Shown: positions 16,114-25,263, counted from the stretch's first letter. The stretch: 64,000 nucleotides of DNA from Hymenobacter sp. H14-R3 (GCF_030063445.1 NZ_JASITD010000002.1:1-64000), one strand, 5' to 3'. Translations and numbers: made by a program. The notes: a model not told the origin generated them from the sequence alone.

Positions 16114-17055
16114 ATGAAAATTGCCCTCGACGCTATGGGCGGCGACTTCGCCCCCCAGGCTGCCGTGGCCGGTGCCGTGCTGGCTGCCCAGCGCTTGGCC
16201 GGCAAAGCTCAGGTAGTGCTTATCGGTACGGAAGCCGAAGTATTGCCTCTGTTGCAGTCCTACGGACCCAGCGCCGCCGCCCTCCAATTTGTGCCCTCCA
16301 CGCAAACTATTGGCATGGGTGAGCACCCCGCCAAAGCCTTCCAGCAAAAACAGGACAGCAGCATTGCCGTGGGCTACCGCCTGCTGCATAGCGGCGAAAT
16401 CGATGCCTTTTGCTCGGCTGGCAACACGGGTGCCATGCTTGTAGGGGCCATGTTTACGGTGAAGGCGGTGCCCGGCGTGCTGCGCCCAGCCATTGCCAAC
16501 TTCGTACCCAAGCTGGCGGGTGGCTACGGCATTTTGGTTGATGCAGGGGCCAATGCCGACTGCAAACCCGAAATGCTGGAGCAATTTGCCGAGCTCGGCT
16601 CCCTCTACGCGCATTACGTGCTCGGCATTGCCCGCCCCAACGTGGGCCTGATGAGCCTGGGCGAAGAGGAGGGCAAAGGTCCGCTCGTTACGCAGGCCGC
16701 CTACCAGCTGCTCAAGGTGAACCCACACATCCATTTCATCGGCAATATCGAGGGCCGCGACTTGTTCAACGACAAGGCCGACGTCATCGTCTGCGATGGT
16801 TACGTGGGCAACGTGATGCTGAAAATGGCTGAGTCGATGTACGATATCATGGTGACCCGCAACCTGAACGACGAATTCTTTGAAAAAGTAAACTACGAAA
16901 CTATTGGCGGCTCACCCATCCTGGGCATCAACGATAACGCCATTATTGGCCACGGCGTGAGCACGCCCTTGGCTATTTGCAATATGCTGATGCAGGGCTA
17001 CCAAATGGCCTACTCAGGGATTGTAGACAAGATTAAAGACACTTTCAAATCCTGA
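16114..17055 (+). CDS. plsX: Phosphate acyltransferase PlsX
   Basis: 313 residues. It opens MKIALDAMGGDFAPQAAV, the conserved PlsX start, with FCSAGNTGAML and LVDAGANADCKPEML as further blocks. PlsX converts acyl-ACP to acyl-phosphate for phospholipid synthesis. Its place before fabH is the widespread plsX-fabH order. Confidence 0.97.
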   Translation: MKIALDAMGGDFAPQAAVAGAVLAAQRLAGKAQVVLIGTEAEVLPLLQSYGPSAAALQFVPSTQTIGMGEHPAKAFQQKQDSSIAVGYRLLHSGEIDAFCSAGNTGAMLVGAMFTVKAVPGVLRPAIANFVPKLAGGYGILVDAGANADCKPEMLEQFAELGSLYAHYVLGIARPNVGLMSLGEEEGKGPLVTQAAYQLLKVNPHIHFIGNIEGRDLFNDKADVIVCDGYVGNVMLKMAESMYDIMVTRNLNDEFFEKVNYETIGGSPILGINDNAIIGHGVSTPLAICNMLMQGYQMAYSGIVDKIKDTFKS

Positions 17056-17113
17056 CCCTGACCGAGGCGGCTTAGGGCCGCACGGTTGAGGTTTGGGCCG
17101 CACCTTTGCGCTC

Positions 17114-18106
17114 ATGAAGATTACCGCCGCCATTACCGGAGTCGGAGGCTACGTGCCCGACTACGTGCTCACCAACCAAGAGTTGGAGCGACTGGTCGAT
17201 ACCACCGACGAATGGATTACCTCGCGCACCGGCATTAAGGAGCGCCGCATTCTGAAGGGTAAAGACCAGGGCAGCTCGGTGATGGGCATTCAGGCGGTGC
17301 AGCGGCTGCTGGAAAAAACCAATACCCGCCCCGAGGAAGTGGACCTGCTCATCTGCGCTACCGTGACGCCCGATGTGCTGTTTCCGGCCACGGCCAACAT
17401 CATCTCCAACGCGGTGGGCATCAAGAATGCCTTTAGCTACGACATGAATGCGGCGTGCTCGGGCTTTCTGTACGCGCTCGCTACCGGTGCCCAGTTCATC
17501 CAGGGAGGTATGTACAAGAAGGTTATCGTAGTGGGTGCTGATAAAATGTCGGCCATCGTGGACTACACCGACCGCGCCAACTGCATTATTTTCGGCGATG
17601 GTGCCGGGGCCGTGCTACTGGAACCCAACACCGACGGCTACGGCGTGCTCGACCAAGTACTGCGCACCGAGGGTAACGGCGAGCAGTTTCTGCATCAGAA
17701 AGCCGGCGGCAGCCGCCGCCCGCCCTCGGCCGAAACCGTGGCCAATAAGGAGCACTACATCTACCAGGAGGGTGCCACAGTTTTTAAATTTGCCGTTACC
17801 AACATGGCCGATGTGGCCGCGCAAGTAATGGCTCGCCAAGGCCTTAGCCACGACGATATTGCCTGGCTGGTGCCCCACCAAGCCAACAAGCGTATCATTG
17901 ATGCTACTGCCCACCGCATGGGTATCGGCCCCGAAAAGGTGATGCTCAACATTCAGCGCTACGGCAACACCACCAACGGCACCATTCCGCTCTGCCTCTG
18001 GGACTACGAGAAGCAGCTACATAAGGGCGACAACTTGATTTTCGCGGCCTTCGGCGGCGGCTTCACCTGGGGTGCCATGCACATCAAATGGGCGTATGAC
18101 TCCTAA
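17114..18106 (+). CDS. fabH: Beta-ketoacyl-ACP synthase III
   Basis: 330 residues from ATG 17114, which gives the normal start [17 protein letters not shown]; an upstream in-frame start would add a 7-residue extension. The catalytic triad is in [10 protein letters not shown] (Cys), VPHQANKRI (His) and [11 protein letters not shown] (Asn). It condenses acetyl-CoA with malonyl-ACP to start fatty-acid chains. Confidence 0.97.
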   Translation: MKITAAITGVGGYVPDYVLTNQELERLVDTTDEWITSRTGIKERRILKGKDQGSSVMGIQAVQRLLEKTNTRPEEVDLLICATVTPDVLFPATANIISNAVGIKNAFSYDMNAACSGFLYALATGAQFIQGGMYKKVIVVGADKMSAIVDYTDRANCIIFGDGAGAVLLEPNTDGYGVLDQVLRTEGNGEQFLHQKAGGSRRPPSAETVANKEHYIYQEGATVFKFAVTNMADVAAQVMARQGLSHDDIAWLVPHQANKRIIDATAHRMGIGPEKVMLNIQRYGNTTNGTIPLCLWDYEKQLHKGDNLIFAAFGGGFTWGAMHIKWAYDS

Positions 18107-18109
18107 ATC

Positions 18110-18225
18110 TGGCTGTTAGCCACTAGCTTATAGCTGTTAAATTTATCTACTAACAGCATCATACAGAACGTTTTATAAATCACCAAAGCTAACGGCCAGT
18201 AGCTATTAGCTAACAGCTTAAATCC
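18110..18225. repeat. AGCTGTTA / TAACAGCT-word inverted repeat before efp
   Basis: Words such as GGCTGTTAGC and TAGCTGTTAA (18110-18140) are mirrored by AGCTATTAGCTAACAGCTT (18201-18219). The match is loose. The same vocabulary fills the gap before hemL (56555-56645). Confidence 0.55.
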
Positions 18226-18226
18226 A

Positions 18227-18790
18227 ATGGCAACCACCGCCGACTTCCGTAATGGGCTCGTGCTCATGTACAACAATGACCTGCACGTCATCACCGAGTT
18301 TCAGCACGTGAAGCCCGGCAAAGGGCCCGCCTTTGTGCGCACCAAGATGCGCAATATCAAGACGGGCCGCGTGTTAGACAACACCTTCAACGCCGGGGTG
18401 AAGATTGAAACCGCCCGCGTGGAGCAGCGCCCGCACCAGTATTTGTTCAAGGACGACTACGGCTATACGTTCATGGATAATGACACCTTCGAGCAGATTG
18501 TGCTGAACGAGGAAATGGTGCCCTTCGCCGACCTTATGAAGGAGGGTCAGGTCGTGACTATTCTCATGCACGCCGAAACCGAGCAGCCCCTCACCGCCGA
18601 GCTGCCCACCACCGTGGACCTCGTGGTAACTTACACCGAGCCCGGCCTGCGCGGCGACACGGCCACCAACACCCTAAAGGCGGCCACCGTCGAAACGGGA
18701 GCCCGCATTCAGGTACCGCTGTTTGTTGATACGGACACCAAAATTCGCATCAAAACCAGCGACTACTCGTACGTAGAGCGCGTTAAGTAA
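18227..18790 (+). CDS. efp: Elongation factor P
   Basis: 187 residues, the EF-P length, with the three beta-barrel domains. The modification-site loop reads VKPGKGPAFVRTK, with Lys in the usual position. C-terminal blocks are YTFMDNDTFEQI and RIKTSDYSYVERV. It relieves ribosome stalling at polyproline. It lies between fabH and accB, a common bacterial neighbourhood. Confidence 0.97.
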   Translation: MATTADFRNGLVLMYNNDLHVITEFQHVKPGKGPAFVRTKMRNIKTGRVLDNTFNAGVKIETARVEQRPHQYLFKDDYGYTFMDNDTFEQIVLNEEMVPFADLMKEGQVVTILMHAETEQPLTAELPTTVDLVVTYTEPGLRGDTATNTLKAATVETGARIQVPLFVDTDTKIRIKTSDYSYVERVK

Positions 18791-18793
18791 GTG

Positions 18794-18871
18794 GTAGCGT
18801 GGACTCTGCGAGTCCGCGCGTGAGAACGTTGTTCAACGAAACCACGCGCGGACTCGCAGAGTCCACGCTAC
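18794..18871. repeat. Perfect 29-bp inverted repeat, family D (GTGGACTCTGCGAGTCC)
   Basis: Arms 18794-18822 and 18843-18871 are exact reverse complements with a 20-base spacer. The repeat occupies nearly the whole efp-accB gap. No T run follows on either strand, so it is not a normal terminator. Confidence 0.9.
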
Positions 18872-18883
18872 TTTCTCTCCCCC

Positions 18884-19402
18884 ATGTCGAAAGAACCTTC
18901 CAAAAACCCGCCCAAAAAAGACGCTGCCATGAAAGCTAAAGAACTCCAAGAATTACTCGACTTCATCGCCAAATCGGGCCTCAATAAGGTTAATATTGAA
19001 ACCGAGGAGTTTAAAATCTCGGTGCAGCGCGAGCCCAACACCAAGCAGATTGTAACGGTGGGCGCGGCTCAAGCCGCGGCGCTTCAGCAGGCTGCTCCAC
19101 TGGCGGCCGCCCCAGCACTACCAGCTGCCCCCGTGGCCCCGGCCGCTGAGGCAGCGCCCAGCGCCAGCTACGCATCGCTCAAGTCGCCGATGATTGGTAC
19201 GTTCTACCGCAGCAGCGGCCCCGATACACCCGTTTTCGCGCAGGTGGGCGACATGGTGGAGAAAGGCCAGGTTATCTGCATCATTGAAGCCATGAAGCTG
19301 TTCAACGAAATTGAAGCTGAGCAGGCTGGCCGCATCGTGAAGGTGCTGGTAGAAAACGCTACCCCCGTGGAGTACGACCAGCCGCTGTTTCTGATTGAGT
19401 AG
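18884..19402 (+). CDS. accB: Acetyl-CoA carboxylase biotin carboxyl carrier protein
   Basis: 172 residues. The first 70 form a charged helical region, followed by an Ala/Pro-rich linker (about 65-100) and the biotinyl domain with EAMKLFNEI (biotin on the Lys) near 139-147. The domain begins SPMIGTFYRS. It carries CO2 between AccC and the carboxyltransferase. A second in-frame ATG (MKAKELQ, residue 16) is an alternative start. Confidence 0.97.
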   Translation: MSKEPSKNPPKKDAAMKAKELQELLDFIAKSGLNKVNIETEEFKISVQREPNTKQIVTVGAAQAAALQQAAPLAAAPALPAAPVAPAAEAAPSASYASLKSPMIGTFYRSSGPDTPVFAQVGDMVEKGQVICIIEAMKLFNEIEAEQAGRIVKVLVENATPVEYDQPLFLIE

Positions 19403-19419
19403 TCTTTTTGGATTTATGA

Positions 19420-19480
19420 GGTGTGAGTTATGAATTATGAGTTAGCTACATGGCAATTCATAGTTCATAACTCATACTTT
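19420..19480. repeat. GAGTTATGAATTATGAG-word inverted repeat between accB and accC
   Basis: The words TGAGTTATGAATTATGAGTTA (split here as two near-copies) are mirrored by AATTCATAGTTCATAACTCAT. AT-rich wording of this kind stands out against the GC-rich genes on both sides. Confidence 0.55.
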
Positions 19481-19517
19481 TTAACTCATTCCTCATCGCT
19501 CATAACGCCAAGAATCT

Positions 19518-20861
19518 GTGTTCAATAAAATTCTGATTGCCAACCGGGGCGAAATTGCCCTGCGTGTTATTCGCACTTGCCGCGAGATGGGCATCAAAAC
19601 GGTGGCCGTGTACTCGACTGCCGACAAGGAGAGCCTGCACGTGCGCTTTGCCGATGAGGCCGTGTGCATCGGGCCACCCGCCAGCAGCCATAGCTACCTC
19701 AATATTCCCACCCTCATCGCGGCCGCCGAGATTACCAATGCCGATGCCATTCACCCCGGCTACGGTTTCCTGAGCGAGAACGCGGAGTTCTCGCGTATTT
19801 GCCAGGAAAACGGCATCAAGTTTATCGGGGCTACGCCCGAGATGATAAACCAGATGGGCGACAAGGCTACCGCCAAAGCCACCATGATTAAGGCTGGTGT
19901 ACCAGTAGTGCCCGGCTCGGTGGGCTTGCTGGACTCAGTGGAGCAGGGCAAGAAAATTGCCAACGAAATCAAATACCCCGTCATCATCAAGGCCACGGCG
20001 GGCGGCGGCGGGCGCGGCATGCGCATCATCAACGGCGACGACGAATTTCAGAAAGCCTGGGACGATGCACGTACTGAATCCAAGGCGGCCTTCGGCAACG
20101 ATGGCATGTACTTGGAGAAATTTGTGGTGGAGCCGCGCCACATCGAAATTCAGATTGTAGGCGACCAGTTCGGCCATGTGTGCCACCTCTCGGAGCGCGA
20201 CTGCTCCATTCAGCGCCGCCACCAGAAGCTAGTGGAGGAGGCCCCCTCCCCCTTCATGACCGACGACCTGCGTGAGCGCATGGGCGCGGCGGCCATTGCT
20301 GGCGCCTCGGCCATTGGGTACGAGGGCGTAGGTACCATCGAGTTTTTGGTCGATGCCAATCGCGATTTCTACTTCATGGAAATGAACACCCGCATCCAGG
20401 TAGAGCACCCGGTGACCGAGGAAATCGTTAATTATGACCTTATCAAAGAGCAGATTAAAGTAGCGGCCGGCATTCCGATTTCGGGCAAAAACTACTTCCC
20501 CAAGATGCACGCCATGGAGTGCCGCATCAACGCCGAAGACCCGCGCAACAACTTCCGCCCCGCGCCGGGCCGCATCACCACGCTGCACATTCCCGGCGGC
20601 CACGGCGTGCGCGTGGATACCCACGTGTATGCCGGCTACCAGATTCCGCCCAACTACGACTCCATGATTGCCAAACTCATCACCGTGGCCCAAACCCGCG
20701 AGGAGTGCATCGTAAAAATGAAGCGCGCTTTGAGCGAATTTGTGGTAGAGGGCGTGAAAACGACCATCCCATTTCACTTGGCGCTGATGGATAGCGAGGA
20801 TTTCAAAGCTGGTAATTTTACAACGAAGTTTTTAGATTCATTTGACTTTTCGGTGGTGTAG
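19518..20861 (+). CDS. accC: Acetyl-CoA carboxylase biotin carboxylase subunit
   Basis: 447 residues from GTG 19518, giving [17 protein letters not shown], the canonical start. The ATP-grasp loop is [12 protein letters not shown], and further blocks are [26 protein letters not shown] and RINAEDP. It carboxylates the biotin of AccB with bicarbonate and ATP. It forms an operon-like run with efp and accB. Confidence 0.98.
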   Translation: MFNKILIANRGEIALRVIRTCREMGIKTVAVYSTADKESLHVRFADEAVCIGPPASSHSYLNIPTLIAAAEITNADAIHPGYGFLSENAEFSRICQENGIKFIGATPEMINQMGDKATAKATMIKAGVPVVPGSVGLLDSVEQGKKIANEIKYPVIIKATAGGGGRGMRIINGDDEFQKAWDDARTESKAAFGNDGMYLEKFVVEPRHIEIQIVGDQFGHVCHLSERDCSIQRRHQKLVEEAPSPFMTDDLRERMGAAAIAGASAIGYEGVGTIEFLVDANRDFYFMEMNTRIQVEHPVTEEIVNYDLIKEQIKVAAGIPISGKNYFPKMHAMECRINAEDPRNNFRPAPGRITTLHIPGGHGVRVDTHVYAGYQIPPNYDSMIAKLITVAQTREECIVKMKRALSEFVVEGVKTTIPFHLALMDSEDFKAGNFTTKFLDSFDFSVV

Positions 20862-20897
20862 TTTTTGTTTTTTTACTGCTCGCTCTTGTGCAGAGTC

Positions 20898-21362
20898 ATG
20901 GAATTTACTGTCCTACTTCTCTGCCTTGGCGTAATGTATGGCGTGTGGCTTTATAACAGGCGAGTACTAGGTATAGGTAGATTATCACTAGCACCAGCAA
21001 TGTGGCTAGCCATATTTTTAGTAACCGCACTTGTAAAAACATATGTCTTACAAAACCCAATTGTGAGTGGCTACTCGCATAAAGAGGCTTGGGTAAGTAT
21101 GAATGATAATCCACATCCGGAAAGCTGGGAGTTGCACTACGCAGGCGAGGACTGGCCTCTTCTAATAGTTTTTCTCGCCCCTCTACCCAGCGCGTTAATA
21201 CTTCGTGCACTAGACGGCTGGCAATTCCGCTACTTTATAAGTATCGGGCTCTTCGCTTGGCTAGCACTACTGATGACCACTTGTGATAATTCAAAAAAAA
21301 GAGAGTACTATACCGAAAGCGAATTACCTCCTATTGGTAGCGTAAGTAGACCGAGCGAGTAA
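20898..21362 (+). CDS. Hypothetical membrane protein
   Basis: 154 residues from ATG 20898. About four hydrophobic segments are visible (near 1-17, 30-48, 80-97 and 108-125), and the tail is charged and polar (KKREYYTESE). No family is recognised. Its base composition is AT-richer than accC, like the next gene, so the two may be a small acquired patch. Confidence 0.55.
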   Translation: MEFTVLLLCLGVMYGVWLYNRRVLGIGRLSLAPAMWLAIFLVTALVKTYVLQNPIVSGYSHKEAWVSMNDNPHPESWELHYAGEDWPLLIVFLAPLPSALILRALDGWQFRYFISIGLFAWLALLMTTCDNSKKREYYTESELPPIGSVSRPSE

Positions 21363-21433
21363 CGAGCATTGGCACAGTCACACGCTTCGCCTTATTCTCA
21401 ATCGTATAATTTGCATTCAGCCGCTTTTCAATT

Positions 21434-21790
21434 ATGCATAGTCGACTCATAGTAACCAGCATGTTAAGTGCGTTATTCTTGTCTTTGACTGGTTGCTCAG
21501 ACCCTTGTAATGGCCACATTGAGAGCAAGGTGCTTTATTTTAAGCAAGCGCCCCAAGGCCAGCTGGTGTATGCCAACGTGCTAAATGACCCTAGCCTTGG
21601 CAGCCAGCAAACTCTAATGCGGGATGATAAAGAATACGGCACTTTTCCGCACGTAATCATTATCAACGACCCGCAAATGAAGTTTAAAGGCTTGGGTACG
21701 GTTTGCTTTGATGAGTTTACCAAGCAGCCTTTACCAACTGATATTGATTTGCGAGAAAAGGATATTCCGCGTATTTCAATTACCAAATAA
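21434..21790 (+). CDS. Hypothetical lipoprotein
   Basis: 118 residues. The signal peptide has a clear lipobox LTGC with Cys21. The mature part has two further Cys (CNG at about 25, VCFDEF near the end). No domain is recognised. The stop codon lies inside the left arm of a 34-bp palindrome (21775-21846). Confidence 0.6.
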   Translation: MHSRLIVTSMLSALFLSLTGCSDPCNGHIESKVLYFKQAPQGQLVYANVLNDPSLGSQQTLMRDDKEYGTFPHVIIINDPQMKFKGLGTVCFDEFTKQPLPTDIDLREKDIPRISITK

Positions 21791-21846
21791 AAATAAATCC
21801 CCGACCAATGACTTGGTCGGGGATTTATTTTTATTTGGTAATTGAA
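21775..21846. terminator. Perfect 34-bp palindrome, bidirectional terminator between the lipoprotein gene and ffh
   Basis: Arms 21775-21808 and 21813-21846 are exact reverse complements with only a 4-base loop (TGAC). The GC-rich core CCCCGACCAA / TTGGTCGGGG is flanked by A and T runs on both strands, so it can stop transcripts from both converging genes. The left arm reaches into the last codons of the lipoprotein gene. Confidence 0.9.
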
Positions 21847-21855
21847 TTTGCTGGC

Positions 21856-23226
21856 TTAGCGGCGGCCCATGCCGGGCATACCGCCGCCTTTCATACCACC
21901 CATCATTTTGGCCATTTGGGCCATGCCGCCTTTGGTCTGGCTCATTTTATTCATGGTGCGCATCATTTTGCGCATGTCCTCAAATTGCTTCATGAGGGCG
22001 TTTACCTGCTGAATGTCGGTGCCGGAACCGGCCGCAAGGCGGCGGCGGCGCGAGCCGTTGATGAGGTCGGGCTGGGCGCGCTCCTGCTTGGTCATGCTCT
22101 TGATGATGCTTTCCACGGGCTTGAAGGCGTCGTCGTCAATTTCGACATCTTTCATCATCTTGGACGCGCCGGGAATCATGCCCACCAAGTCCTTCAGGTT
22201 GCCCATTTTCTTAATTTGCTCCAACTGGCCGAGGAAGTCGTTGAAATCGAACTGGTTTTTGCGAATCTTGGCGTTGATACGCTTGGCCTCATCCTCGTCG
22301 AACTGCTGCTGGGCACGCTCTACGAGCGAGATTACGTCGCCCATGCCCAAGATGCGCTGGGCCATGCGGTCGGGGTAGAAGAGGTCGAGCGCCTCCATCT
22401 TCTCGCCCGTCGAGATGAATTTGATGGGCTTTTCGACTACTGCGCGAATCGAGAGGGCGGCACCGCCGCGGCTGTCGCCGTCGAGCTTGGTGAGTACTAC
22501 ACCATCGAAATTAAGGCGGTCGTTGAAGGTTTTGGCGGTGTTTACGGCGTCCTGGCCGGTCATGGAATCCACCACAAACAGCGTTTCGCTGGGATTGATG
22601 GCTTTTTTGACGGCCTCGATTTCGCGCATCATCTGCTCGTCCACGGCCAGGCGGCCGGCGGTGTCCACGATGACTACTTTCTTGTTGTTTTTCTTGGCGT
22701 AGGCAATCGCGTTTTGCGAAATTTCGACCGGATTTTTGTTCTCCGGCTCCGAGTACACTTCTACCCCAATCTGCTCGCCGAGCACCTTGAGCTGTTCGAT
22801 GGCGGCGGGGCGGTACACGTCGCAGGCTACCAGCAGCACCGTGCGGTTTTGCTTCTTAATGAAGGTAGCCAGCTTGCCGGCGAAGGTCGTTTTGCCCGAG
22901 CCTTGCAGGCCCGAGAGCAGCACCACGGCCGGGTCGCCCTTGATGACTATATCCTGCTTCTCGCCGCCCATGAGCAGGGTCAACTCATCGTAGACGATTT
23001 TGACCATGAGCTGGCCCGGCGAGATGGCTGTGAGCACGTCGCGGCCCATTGCCTCGTCCTTAATCTTGTCGGTTACTTCCTTGGCAACCTTGTAGTTAAC
23101 GTCGGCATCGACCAGTGCCCGGCGAATTTCCTTAACGGTGGCGGCAATGTTGATTTCGGAGATGGAACCCTGACCCTTGAGGGTCTTGATGGCCTTATCG
23201 AGCTTGGAGGAGAGGTTATCAAACAT
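21856..23226 (-). CDS. ffh: Signal recognition particle protein Ffh
   Basis: 456 residues. The N and G domains contain the P-loop GLQGSGKTT, DTAGRLAVDEQMM and TKLDGDSRGGAAL. The Met-rich M domain ends MMGGMKGGGMPGMGRR and contains the RNA-binding SGTDIQQVN block. Ffh binds signal sequences and the 4.5S-type RNA, whose gene is in this window at about 47697-47788. Confidence 0.98.
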   Translation of the reverse strand: MFDNLSSKLDKAIKTLKGQGSISEINIAATVKEIRRALVDADVNYKVAKEVTDKIKDEAMGRDVLTAISPGQLMVKIVYDELTLLMGGEKQDIVIKGDPAVVLLSGLQGSGKTTFAGKLATFIKKQNRTVLLVACDVYRPAAIEQLKVLGEQIGVEVYSEPENKNPVEISQNAIAYAKKNNKKVVIVDTAGRLAVDEQMMREIEAVKKAINPSETLFVVDSMTGQDAVNTAKTFNDRLNFDGVVLTKLDGDSRGGAALSIRAVVEKPIKFISTGEKMEALDLFYPDRMAQRILGMGDVISLVERAQQQFDEDEAKRINAKIRKNQFDFNDFLGQLEQIKKMGNLKDLVGMIPGASKMMKDVEIDDDAFKPVESIIKSMTKQERAQPDLINGSRRRRLAAGSGTDIQQVNALMKQFEDMRKMMRTMNKMSQTKGGMAQMAKMMGGMKGGGMPGMGRR

Positions 23227-23275
23227 AAATCGCAGATTTAAACAGATTGCGCTGATTTCGCAGATTTGGACGGCT
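23227..23275. repeat. Single arm of a CGCAGATTTAAAC-type repeat
   Basis: The words atcgcagatttaaacagatt and gatttcgcagattt resemble the arms of the dnaN/gldC repeat (60885-61085). Only one arm is clear here, in the ffh leader. Confidence 0.4.
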
Positions 23276-23295
23276 GCTATCGGCTGTATTGGGGC

Positions 23296-23826
23296 TTAGG
23301 AAGCTTGGTTAAGCTTGGTTTCTACTGCTAGCAGACGCTGGTGCAGTTCGGCATTGGTGGGCTGCTGGGTTTTCTCAACGTGTGAGATGCGCAGGGCAGC
23401 CTCCTCCGTTTGCTCGGTGAGGTGGCCAGCTTGGTCGAAGGTGGCATCTAGGCGGCGGCGAATAGCACTCGTTTCGTCCGTCAGCCGGTCTATCCGCTTG
23501 TTCGTGCCGCGAACTTCTTCCGTTAAATCACTCACTTGGGAAGTTAAGTCACTCATTTGGGAAGTCAAGCCACTCATCTGGGAAGTCAAGCCACTCATTT
23601 GGGAAGTCAAGTCACTCACTTGGGAAGTCAAGCCACCCACTTGGGAAGTCAAGTCACCCACTTGGGAAGTCAAGCCGCTCATTTGGGAGTTTACCCGCTC
23701 GAAGCCATTGTGCATCACCGTGATGAGCTGGTCGATTTGCCGGTTTGTTTGCTCAAATCGCCGGTCAGTCGAGCGCATAAAATCACTGACTTGCGCCATG
23801 AATTCCAGCATTTGGTCGTCGCTCAT
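23296..23826 (-). CDS. Coiled-coil protein built on a 7-residue repeat
   Basis: 176 residues. About residues 45-100 are seven to eight tandem copies of LTSQ[VM][SG][DG], an exact heptad, flanked by charged coiled-coil sequence (RRFEQTNRQIDQLI before, EEVRGTNKRIDRLTDE after). No signal peptide or enzyme motif is present, so a structural or scaffolding role is likely but unproved. The DNA is a 21-bp tandem repeat (23529-23690). A divergent promoter pair lies between it and the glycosyltransferase. Confidence 0.75.
   Translation of the reverse strand: MSDDQMLEFMAQVSDFMRSTDRRFEQTNRQIDQLITVMHNGFERVNSQMSGLTSQVGDLTSQVGGLTSQVSDLTSQMSGLTSQMSGLTSQMSDLTSQVSDLTEEVRGTNKRIDRLTDETSAIRRRLDATFDQAGHLTEQTEEAALRISHVEKTQQPTNAELHQRLLAVETKLNQAS
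23529..23690. repeat. 21-bp tandem repeat inside the coiled-coil gene
   Basis: Seven to eight imperfect copies of a 21-base unit of the form actcatttgggaagtcaagcc. The unit length is a multiple of three, so copy-number change would keep the reading frame and add or remove heptads. Confidence 0.9.
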
Positions 23827-23852
23827 GTCTAACTGGCTATTTGGTGAAAGTC

Positions 23853-23860
23853 CAAAGTTA
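23853..23860 (-). promoter_or_regulatory. Putative -7 box for the coiled-coil gene
   Basis: TAACTTTG on the minus strand, 26 bases upstream of ATG 23826. Confidence 0.5.
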
Positions 23861-23886
23861 CGGGAGAAGCAATAAGCATCTAAACG

Positions 23887-23894
23887 TAGTTTTG
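23887..23894 (+). promoter_or_regulatory. Putative -7 box for the glycosyltransferase gene
   Basis: TAGTTTTG on the plus strand, 34 bases from and facing away from the opposite box at 23853-23860. Its position argues that the glycosyltransferase starts at or after the TTG codons at 23892/23901. Confidence 0.5.
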
Positions 23895-23900
23895 CACACT

Positions 23901-25232
23901 TTGAATTCCCCTCCGCTCCGCCTGCTCGTCATTACCTACTACTGGCCACCTTCGGGCGGGGCCGGCGTGCAGCGCTGCCTGAAATGGGTGAAATACCTGC
24001 CTGGCCTGGGCGTGGAGCCCACCGTGATTACCGTGGACCCCGACCAGGCCACCTACCCGGTGCGCGACGAAAGCCTGCTGCGCGAGGTGCCGGCCAGCGT
24101 GCGCGTTATCCGCACGGCCACGCTGGAGCCGTTTGGCTCGTACCAAAAGCTGACCGGCCGGGCCGTGCCGCACGGCGGCTTTGCCAACGAGGGCACGCCG
24201 GGCTTTACCCAAAAAGCCATGCGCTTTGTGCGGGGCAACTTGTTTATTCCGGACCCGCGCCGGGGCTGGAACGCCTACGCGCTGGCCGCCGTGGAAAAGC
24301 TACTGGCCCAGGGTGCCACGTTCGATGCGGTGCTGACTTCTTCGCCGCCGCACTCTACCCAACTTATTGGTTTAGAGCTGCAACGGAAGCACGGCCTGCG
24401 CTGGCTGGCCGACCTGCGCGACCCCTGGACCGACATCTACTACACCAAGGACCTGCACCGCACGGCCGCCGCTGCCTGGCTCGATGCCCGCTACGAAAGC
24501 CAGGTGCTGCGCAGGGCCGATGCCGTGCTGGTAACCTCGCCCGAAACCGAGCGGCTGTTTCGCCGCAAGCTGCCCGACCTGGCCAAGGGCAAAATAGTGG
24601 TGCTGCCCAATGGCTACGATGAAGCTGATTTTCAAGGGGTTTCGGCCCCGCCGACCGACTGCCTGCGCATCACGCACACGGGTACCATCACGGCGCGCTA
24701 CCGCATCGGGGAGCTGCTGCGGGCCTTGGTGGCCTGCGCTGCGGCCTACCCGGCCTTGCCGCTGCGCCTGCGCTTTGTAGGGCAGGTAGATGAGGGCGTG
24801 CGCAGCCAGGTGGCGGCCGCGGGCCTCGGCCCGGTTACCGAGTTCCTGCCCTTTGTACCGCATCAGGAGTCGGTTACTTACTTATTGAATAGCAGCGTGT
24901 TATTGATGGGAATTCCTGACGTGGCGCTGAACAAAGGCATTTTGCCGGGCAAGATTTTTGAATATTTGGCGGCGCATAAGCCGGTGTTGTGCGTGAGCCC
25001 GGCCGGCTCCGACGCCGACAAAATTCTGCGCGAAGCGGGCGCGGGCCAAGCCCTGCCCTACGACGATTACGACCTGATGCGCCGCACCCTGGACCAACTG
25101 GCGCAACGCTGGCTGCGCAGCCCCAACCTCGACCTGCCCGCCGCGGCGGGCGCGGCCCGCTACTCGCGGCAGGCCCAGGCGGCGCAACTTGCTGAGCTAG
25201 TGCGCGCCGGCCGCCGGGCCAAGCGCACCTAG
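23901..25232 (+). CDS. Glycosyltransferase, GT-B (GT4-like)
   Basis: About 443 residues if the TTG at 23901 is used. The frame is open from 23841, and TTG 23892 is also possible; no ATG precedes the conserved start LRLLVITYYWPPSGGAGVQR. The promoter box at 23887 favours a late start. GT-B features are the N-terminal GGAGVQRCLKWVKYL, ADLRDPWTD in the middle, a VLPNGYDEADF hinge and NKGILPGKIFEYLAAHKPVL in the donor domain. It transfers a nucleotide-activated sugar to a surface glycan and leads the pseudaminic-acid locus. Confidence 0.85.
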   Translation: MNSPPLRLLVITYYWPPSGGAGVQRCLKWVKYLPGLGVEPTVITVDPDQATYPVRDESLLREVPASVRVIRTATLEPFGSYQKLTGRAVPHGGFANEGTPGFTQKAMRFVRGNLFIPDPRRGWNAYALAAVEKLLAQGATFDAVLTSSPPHSTQLIGLELQRKHGLRWLADLRDPWTDIYYTKDLHRTAAAAWLDARYESQVLRRADAVLVTSPETERLFRRKLPDLAKGKIVVLPNGYDEADFQGVSAPPTDCLRITHTGTITARYRIGELLRALVACAAAYPALPLRLRFVGQVDEGVRSQVAAAGLGPVTEFLPFVPHQESVTYLLNSSVLLMGIPDVALNKGILPGKIFEYLAAHKPVLCVSPAGSDADKILREAGAGQALPYDDYDLMRRTLDQLAQRWLRSPNLDLPAAAGAARYSRQAQAAQLAELVRAGRRAKRT

Positions 25233-25255
25233 CCGCTTGCCAACGCCGGGCGGCC

Positions 25256-25263
25256 TATTTTTG
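25256..25263 (+). promoter_or_regulatory. Putative -7 box before pseB
   Basis: TATTTTTG fits TAnnTTTG and lies 22 bases before the pseB ATG; a TTG occurs 16 bases upstream, slightly close. Confidence 0.45.

Noticed and set aside
17101..17108. CACCTTTG before fabH as a promoter
   Set aside because: The first base departs from TAnnTTTG and the gene probably follows plsX in one transcript.
21808..23241. 477-residue open frame antisense to ffh
   Set aside because: It is the complement of a certain ffh gene; long antisense frames are expected in GC-rich DNA, and the translation is His/Gly/Ala-rich without domains.
23529..23690. Possible CRISPR array in the 21-bp repeats
   Set aside because: There are no spacers; the units are contiguous, in frame, and encode heptads.
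23557..23832. Plus-strand frame with GSQATHLGSQ repeats
   Set aside because: It is the antisense translation of the 21-bp repeat; the minus-strand frame has proper coiled-coil flanks.
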